Of a DNA stretch of 64,000 nt, positions 14,401 through 23,861 are shown piece after piece (position 1 is the stretch's first letter; each line of letters begins with the position of its first letter). Below the pieces are notes generated by a model. That model was not told the origin of the DNA. It made no database searches and saw only the letters and a program-made list of their open reading frames with translations. The DNA is taken from positions 16,827,771 to 16,891,770 of the forward strand of contig OX393572.1 in the NCBI GenBank assembly GCA_947652115.1, read 5' to 3'. The stretch is from Blastomussa wellsi. Taxonomy: Eukaryota > Cnidaria > Anthozoa > Scleractinia > Plerogyridae. The translations under genes were made by a program, and so were the position numbers.

Positions 14401-17400
14401 ACAAACAGAAATGGTTTCTACTTTCATGCTGCACCCAATTAAATGATTGCTTACTGCTCGTATCCAATACATGTGACTACATTGCAGGCTCTAATTTATA
14501 GCCAGAAGAATGCACTGAATGGATGTACAATAATTTATTATTGTAATCTAAGACTCAGTTCCATAACCAATTAACCAAATGAATGTGTAATGCACAGTGT
14601 AAGTTACCTGACTCAAAGCAGGTGACTCCAGGTTGCTTGGAACAACCTTTAAGAAGATCTTACCAGTAGATTCACGCTGAAATGAAAATAATAAAATTAA
14701 TAATAATTATAACAAGTTCTCCCATTAGGCTCAAGGCTTGTGTGTGTTACAGTGAGGACACTCGAACCATAAACACTTGACTTTATTTTACCATTATCCA
14801 ATGTTAGCCATTCATATAAACAGAAGAATCAGCCTTCTTAGGCGCTGAAAACACTAATCCTTTGGTCTATGTCAAGGGCTCTCATTGGATGATCATAACA
14901 CAAAAAAGGGAAAATAAATGTGTTCACGGTTTGGGTGTCCGCACTGTAAACAAAATTCCCTTTTCAACGATTATATCTTTTATGAAAATGCAAAGCTTAC
15001 CAATAAATCTTGAAGTTCTTTTGGATTTCCACTCATGTCTCGCCCATTCACTTCTTTTATTTTATCACCAACATGAAGAAGACCTTATAATCAATAAAAA
15101 TTATAAAGAAATCTCAAGTATCTAATCTTCTGTCATAACTTAAAGTAACCAAGAAAACATCACATGCTGGTAATTACACTGTACGCTCATCAAGCATTGT
15201 ATCTGTAACACACAAGACTCCCTGCAAAGAGATGTTGTCTATGGATACCTTGCCTATCAATCATTCCTCCATGAATGATTCTTGCAACAACAAGTTCTCC
15301 TTTCTCTACAACCAGTGTCATCCCCTAAAGTAACAAGAAAAACAATACTTGACACTGTCACAGAATTACCAAAGGAAAACAGATACATGGCAAAACTCTT
15401 TTCCAGTGCAAAACAATAAGCTATTTCTGGGGAGTGAGGCTAAATCGCGTCGGTGGGTGGGTCGTGGGTAGGTGGATCGTGGGTCGTGAGTCGTGGGTCG
15501 TGTTTGTTTGAAGATAGAGCTCGGCCCAAATTTGCAATTGTACCCTCACGAATTAATTTCGCCGAATACCTTTTATGAAACGTGGAACAAAGGAAAACTG
15601 TCTCTCATTAACTATAAACATTTTCCTCCTGGTCTGGCAAACAACTTCGGTAAACGTCTACGAAAGTGTTCGAAAGTATATACTTAACGTTAGCGTGCGC
15701 ATTTGCGAGAACGAATGCATAAATTAAAAAACTCACAAAGGTACCAGTTCAAATACGTATAAAGAAACAGGTAACAGGTAATTTATTTACCTATTACTTG
15801 TTATGCTTCAAGAACCGAACGAGTAGAAAACAGAACAACAAAGATGAAAAGTACTTACTTCGAATCCTTAAATGAAATAACCAATACAAAAGACTTAAGT
15901 TCGGCTTGTGGCGAATGTGTGGTACAGACTACAGTATTGCATCCTTGTTCATATTTGCGAACATAAGCTAGTAGACTAGCTTTCAAGATGGCGATCTAAC
16001 TGGTCACGTGTCTTTTTTCACATTGGTTGGTTCCAGTCTATACTGAGTGTTCGCGGCGCAAAGCATATATTTTTCGACCACACTCCACATACGAACTTGC
16101 TCCGGATTAAGTCCTCCGATTTCCTACAACTGACAGTTATAGAGAAGTAACTGATCCTTATAAACCAAAGAAAGGATGTCCTTGTCGGTAAAATCGTTTT
16201 GTGAGATCCTTTCTGTTTCGAGAATTTCCAGTCCTTGATAAAAAAATTAAAATAAATAACGTAACATCTTTGGCACAATCCCTTAAGAGTCAGTGTACAT
16301 GCTACAAAGAGATCGCGGACAAAACCGCTGTTGATAGAGGGCATGTGAAACAGCATAGAAGTATGTATACATGGTATCTCGGACCCACGACTCACGACCC
16401 ACGACCCACTACTCACAACCCACGACCCACGACTCACGACCCACGACCCACGACCACGACCCACGACCCACCCACCCACGCCGATTAGACAATCTCTTTC
16501 TGGGACTCTCTTGACTGTTTCAAAAACAAGTCCTCGTTCACAACCTTTCATAAGAAACTGAGCATTTTCTGTCCAATCACTGTCTTGCCAATCAAACTGA
16601 ACATTTCTGGTGATTTACTAATCTTACCACTTACCAGTGGTTTGTTTGGTTGTTTATGTAACCCCACCATTCTAATTGGCTGACCACCAACTCCATTAAA
16701 TGCTCCAGTATCATTGCTGAGGCCAGGAGAAGCAGGAGGTGAAGCATACGTCTTAAATGCAACGGCATCATGGACTTCTAATAAGGCCTGATAAGTAAAA
16801 TGCATACATCTTAAATGCAACGGCATCATGGACTTCTAATAAGGCCTGATAAGTAAAAAGCATACATCTTAATGCAACGGCATCATGGACTTCTAATAAG
16901 GCCTGATAAGTAAAAAGCATACGTCTTAAATGCAACGGCATCATGGACTTCTAATAAGGCCTGATAAGTAAAAAGCATACATCTTAATGCAACGGCATCA
17001 TGGACTTCTAATAAGGCCTGATAAGTAAAAAGCATACGTCTTAAATGCAACGGCATCATGGACTTCTAATAAGGCCTGATAAGTAAAAAGCATACATCTT
17101 AATGCAACGGCATCATGGACTTCTAATAAGGCCTGATAAGTAAAAAGCATACGTCTTAAATGCAACGGCATCATGGACTTCTAATAAGGCCTGATAAGTA
17201 AAAAGCATACATCTTAATGCAACGGCATCATGGACTTCTAATAAGGCCTGATAAGTAAAAAGCATACGTCTTAAATGCAACGGCATCATGGACTTCTAAT
17301 AAGGCCTGATAAGTAAAAAGCATACATCTTAATGCAACGGCATCATGGACTTCTAATAAGGCCTGATAAGTAAAAAGCATACGTCTTAAATGCAACGGCA

Positions 17401-20400
17401 TCATGGACTTCTAATAAGGCCTGATAAGTAATACATGTAAGCATACGTCTTAAATGCAACGGCATCATGGACTTCTAATAAGGCCTGATAAGTAAAAAGC
17501 ATACGTCTTAAATGCAACGGCATCATGGACTTCTAATAAGGCCTGATAAGTAAAAAGCATACGTCTTAAATGCAACAGCATCATGGACTTCTAATAAGGC
17601 CTGATAAGTAATACATGTAAGCATACGTCTTAAATGCAACGGCATCATGGACTTCTAATAAGGCCTGATAAGTAATACATGTAAGCATACGTCTTAAATG
17701 CAACGGCATCATGGACTTCTAATAAGGCCTGATAAGTAAAAAGCATACATCTTAATGCAACGGCATCATGGACTTCTAATAAGGCCTGATAAGTAAAAAG
17801 CATACGTCTTAAATGCAACGGCATCATGGACTTCTAATAAGGCCTGATAAGTAAAAAGCATACGTCTTAAATGCAACGGCATCATGGACTTCTAATAAGG
17901 CCTGATAAGTAATACATGTAAGCATACGTCTTAAATGCAACGGCATCATGGACTTCTAATAAGGCCTGATAAGTAATACATGTAAGCATACGTCTTAAAT
18001 GCAACGGCATCATGGACTTCTAATAAGGCCTGATAAGTAATACATGTAAGCATACGTCTTAAATGCAACGGCATCATGGACTTCTAATAAGGCCTGATAA
18101 GTAAAAAGCATACATCTTAATGCAACGGCATCATGGACTTCTAATAAGGCCTGATAAGTAAAAAGCATACGTCTTAAATGCAACGGCATCATGGACTTCT
18201 AATAAGGCCTGATAAGTAAAAAGCATACGTCTTAAATGCAACAGCATCATGGACTTCTAATAAGGCATGATAAGTAATACATGTAAGCATACGTCTTAAA
18301 TGCAACGGCATCATGGACTTCTAATAAGGCCTGATAAGTAATACATGTAAGCATACGTCTTAAATGCAACGGCATCATGGACTTCTAATAAGGCCTGATA
18401 AGTAATACATGTAAGCATACGTCTTAAATGCAACGGCATCATGGACTTCTAATAAGGCCTGATAAGTAATAAGCATACGTCTTAAATGCAACGGCATTAT
18501 GCACTTCTAATAAGGCCTGATAAGTAAAAAGCACACGCCTTCAATGCAACGGCATTATAGACTTCTAATAAGCCCTGATAAGTAACAACCAATGATTGCA
18601 TTTCTCACTGCCATCAATCATAATAGTGACAGCCAATTAACCTTCAAAATCAGAAACAAACAAAACGGATCAAAATCTACCAATCACAACTGACAGACAT
18701 GACCTTTTGACCCTGTCAAAGTGAATTTCTGTTTCCTGAGAAGTCCACTTGATGATTGGCAGCAGCAAAAAAATGTAACATGTGTGTTATTGAAAGGCAC
18801 TATAAATAGGCTCTCTGCATGATCGATATGACTGTGTCACATGACCTTGTCAATAAAAACTGTGTCCGATGGTATTGAAGAGCAAGTTTTAATGACCGTT
18901 TTAATTGTTGGGAAATTTATAGGATTTGTATAGAAAATGTTGGTGATGAGCAAGATCTTGCTCATGAGCTTAAATTGTATTGAGATCTAACCCTACCCCT
19001 TGAATGCCAATGACTCAGCTGCACCTCAAACCTAAACCCTTGAATGCCATTGATTCAGCTGCACCTCAAACTTGGCCACATCTATTTCATACCACAACCA
19101 TTTTCTTATGATTGTCCCATAACACTGTCATACCTGTTGTTTATGGTGTACAATGTACCTGTAAATGTTTCACCTACACTGTACATGTAGCTGGAATTAC
19201 ATTTCCCTTTGTTTCCTATTCATTATCATATTCTGATGCTAAAAAAAACAGACTTAAAGACCACTAAATATTTATTTGAACCACAACTTACAACAATCAC
19301 TAAAAATATACTGCCATGGTTTTTGTATCGATAAGCTGCAGTCCAAAGTAGACCAAAAAAGTCTCATACCCTGAAATGTGGATCTTGTAAGAGGCCAGAG
19401 AGCTCAGCTGCACTGTCATCTCTAGCAACTTCATTTTCAATATCAACATTAACCTGAAACACAACCATTGTCTTCCACATTAATACACTTTCTAAACTCA
19501 GAAATTACCACCATACCTGTAAATTCCATGACACTCACTGACTCAAATAAGCGAGGTTCTACTGTATGTACAGCCGAGCAGCAGGTACAAAATGCAGTTC
19601 ACAGGTCCCAGGTCACAAGTCGGAGGTAGGAAAAAGGGAAAACTGAACAATAATTACAGAATGCAAGGGTCCTGGTGCTCGCTTGTAAAGGAGTTTGTAA
19701 TTCTGTAATTGTTGAGTTTTGCTTTTTAAAATTACTATCTCTGACTTGTGACCTGTGATCTGTGACCTGTGACTTGCGTTTTGTACCTGCCATACAGCCG
19801 AGCTACGTCACGTGTCAGTATATTTTGAAATTTGAATCGATTATTCAATTCTGTGTGCCACTTTTGAACATGTGACATTGCAAAATTTGAATTTCTGTGC
19901 AAACTTTTACAGTTTATTGAAGATAACAAATAAGAGGTAAGCCTCGCACCAAGTGTATCATTAAGAGGCAAGCAATATTTCTACTCCGCCCTGGATGGGA
20001 TGCAAGTCCATTGCAGGGTTACCCCCAGCATTTTTTTTTGGCCGGTACCCATTTATATACCTGGGTGCACTGTGAGAGCTAAGTGTTTTGCCTAAGAATA
20101 CTAGTGCCCCGGCCAGGGCTAGAACCTGGACTGTCCAATCAAGAGTCGAGCGCACTCACCATTAAGCCACAATGCCTCCCAGAAGATAAACAGCTCTAAG
20201 ATATCCTTTTTAGTTAGAATATGAGATATTTGAAGTTTTTTACCTGTTTGGTGATTTATTTTGCTCTTTTTTTGCACTTACTTGGCAATTTTTTTCACAA
20301 AACCTTCAATATTTTGTTCATTGTTGGAACTTACAAAGAGGGATTTGAATGCTTGTTTCAAATTTGCATATTGCAGTCATGCATGACTGTAGCCTGAGTT

Positions 20401-23400
20401 TTCTATGCGCAAATTGTCCACAAGGTGCAGCCGAGTTGACAATTACTCAGAAAACAAGGGCATAAGTCTTATTGTTTAAAAAATGAAAAACAAGAACAAT
20501 TTGCCTTCTTAATAAGCAATGTAAGCACAATCATGGTATTCTTAGCTATCACCAAATAGAAAGCAATGACAAAACCAATCAGATTTCTAATAAAAATAAT
20601 AATTATAACAAATAATAATAATAATAATAAAGGTTGAGTTTCAACCAATATATAATTAAGACGGTGGTTTGTTGACAATAGTGGAAGCGCACATGTATGT
20701 ATATGTACTGTACACATGGACTTAAAGGCCATTTCCAGTCCATACTGCGCAGTCTCAGGATTTGTTTACATTTCTGTTTTGAATTCGTTGATACGTTACT
20801 TTGGTAACTGTGTACATGAAGTATTTGAAAATAGTGAAGGGCCACAGCCAGGACAAAACATGTTCTTTTTTCCTTTTTTCGGGTATTAAAAGCTCTGCAC
20901 CACGAACAATTTGTACAAGGAATTTTATACACGGCGTTGGTCTGCGTTGCGTTGGTCGGAATTTCGGAGCTGGGAACTGTTGTTGTAGAGTGGTAAATGG
21001 TTTGTTGACCACTATGACATCGTGTTTTTTGAGGATTGACACGTATTTGTCACGTATCCTCAAAAAACATGCTGTCATCCTTTTTTCCTGTCATATAGAG
21101 CAAGTTGAAGGATAGCTGCAATGATTGCGCATTCTTGATCTCACCTCCCTTGCAAGTTGAGCTGTGTCAGAAGTTTCCACTTGCTTGCGGCCCTCTTCAA
21201 GTTTGTCATGTGCCTGAAAAAGTGAAAATATATTAATTTATAGATCACCACTCATACTCGCACTGGCCAAGCACAGAAGTAGATGGAGAGTCGAAGACAT
21301 AAAAGGCCTACACTCAACCATAGTATTAATCCCAAATTTTTATTTATTTATTTATTTTTTATTTATTTATTCATTCATTTTTTATTTATTCACTATATTT
21401 TATGATATTCTTTTTTAATCTTTGTGTATCATATTTTTAACATTAGTTCTGAAAAGCCGTATCCAGGGAGCGCAATAAATCGTGTATGTATGTATCATAC
21501 AAGTGGCAAATTGTTCACTAAAGGAGTGAGTAGAAGGGTAGAGGTCTACAAAGTTCTACACCCATTTGGACCTCATAAAATGGGTATATTAAATTATAGA
21601 AACTGCTTTCAGTCTATCAAGAATAAGTTTTTCTGACAACTAGATTAATAACATCCTACCCTGACAAGCTTCAAAACAGACGCATCTCCCAGGATGCTTT
21701 TCAAAGCATTTGCCTGTTCTTCAAGGATAAGACCTGCAGTCTGTGGATCATCAAGGGACTTCAACACAGCCTGCACTGCTATGGAAACAACAACTACATC
21801 AGCTGCAACACAGCCTGCACTACTACAGAAACGAGTGAAATAACTACATCAGGTGCAAAATACCGTATGTTCTCAATCAAATGCCAGGCCCAAAATAAAC
21901 TCTAAGTTCAAATAAGCACCTTTTCTGTCAAGTCAAGCTTTAAGTAATTGCCTCTGGCATTTATTCAAGCTGTTTCTCAGTAATCAACTGTAACAAAATA
22001 TAAATGAACAATGCTTGAATGTGTACTGTAACTTTTCACTGGTTACAAAATAGATGTGCAAATGCAAAATCAGATTTTTTTTTCTTGGTAAAGTAACATT
22101 GAACTTTTCACGACATTCATTGTAATTCTATAAAGAATTTATTGTTAGTAATAATATTTTTGTTTTTAAGGTGATTCACTGGTGAAAGAACCGGTCATAG
22201 ATTTCCGTTGAAAATTGGCACATGTTTGCAACAACTCAAGAAAATTATAAAAATGTAATAAAAAGTGGGGGTCACCATGCAAGTTTCAACGTGACAGTGC
22301 TGACGAATAAGGCTATTTACGCTTCTCTGGCAACAGCTGCGCATAACCCAAAATGAGAAAACAAAGCTCCATATTTTCTTTTAAGTTTGCAGCATCCCAC
22401 AACGTTTGACTTAGCTCTATTGTTTATCCACCAATGTATTGTTTAAAACAATTTCTTTGAACACCTTTGTTGTTACTTTACGCTCCAAAATAGACTTATT
22501 TTTGATATGTGCTTTTCGGCCCTTTTATACCTGAATCCATGCAATTTGGTTCAGTTTCCAGAAAACTGGCCATAGATTTATGGCAATATTTTCTTATTGA
22601 AAGAAAACACTATTATTATTAAAATCATGAAATGAAAAGGGGGTCACCGTACTCATTATCGCGATCAAGCTGTAGAATGTGCGCACATCACGCATTTTTT
22701 CCGATTTTTGAGGGAAGACTAGGGCGAGTTTTCAAACTGCCATACGGTTTTAAGGCCCTTGAAAGGAGGAAGACAGCATCAAACAATATTTTAAGGAATT
22801 TTCATCGAAATACGGCAATTAGGACATTATATGATAGAGTGGGAGCTTAAATACCAATGTAGTGGCTTATTACAAGTTTAACAGCTATCCTCAGTAAGTC
22901 GAACTCAACGACTGACACTGCCACTTTATACGTTATACAAATTCTGAAACATTAAGACTCACCTTGTGCAGTGAGAGATGCGCAATGCAAAACCATTGAA
23001 TCACCTTAAGTCATCTGTTTCATTTTTCCTAGTTATTTATTTTTTGATCCATTCATTATAGTGGTTTTCATAACTAAATCATTAGTGCTATAGTTTACAG
23101 ATGCCAGAAAAAGTCTATGGACCAAAATAGGAATCCCATTTTTCCCAGTTCTACAGAAGGGAAAGAGCTTTCCAATGATACCCAGATGATATCGATTGGG
23201 CCAATGGAGCTTGAAATATGCAGGAAACGCTTAGAATTTTCCGCCAAAAACTAGGAGGAAAATTTCCCTCACTTACCCTTGGCTACTCAATGTTGAGTAT
23301 TTCCCGTCTCAATAATGCTTTCATGGCAATTCTTGAACGGAAAGCAAGCCCAGTAAAAGGCCAACAAAAGCATAAAAAGATACGAGGAAAGGAGAAAGGA

Positions 23401-23585
23401 AAAGCAAAAAAGAAAAATAAAGAAATCGAAAAGCCTAAAGACGTGAGTCTTTTCTTTGATTTGTGCGCATGCCCGAGCTAAAATATCGTTAAATGTGATA
23501 CTAGTTAAAAACCTGGCATCCCTTCATTCTGCAAATGCATTTTGGAGAAATTTGAAGCATATTTATAACATAGCTATATGCTAGC

Positions 23586-23637
<52 letters not shown>

Positions 23638-23718
23638 GATGGTTCAGGCTGACGTCATTGTCGGTGAAAAAGCGACTTTTCAGCGTGAAAAATGTCTTGC
23701 TATGTTATAAAAGCAATT

Positions 23719-23753
<35 letters not shown>

Positions 23754-23800
23754 CCACTTGGATAGTTGGGAGAGCACTTAGGTAGCTAGAGATGCTCTCA

Positions 23801-23861
<61 letters not shown>

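Noticed and set aside
17645..18192. Two identical 60-codon proteins 365 bp apart
   Set aside because: Both are translations of the minisatellite units and contain the copied exon start out of context.
23218..23481. A lysine-rich 87-codon gene
   Set aside because: The [11 protein letters not shown] stretch has biased composition, and there are no splice signals or recognisable family.
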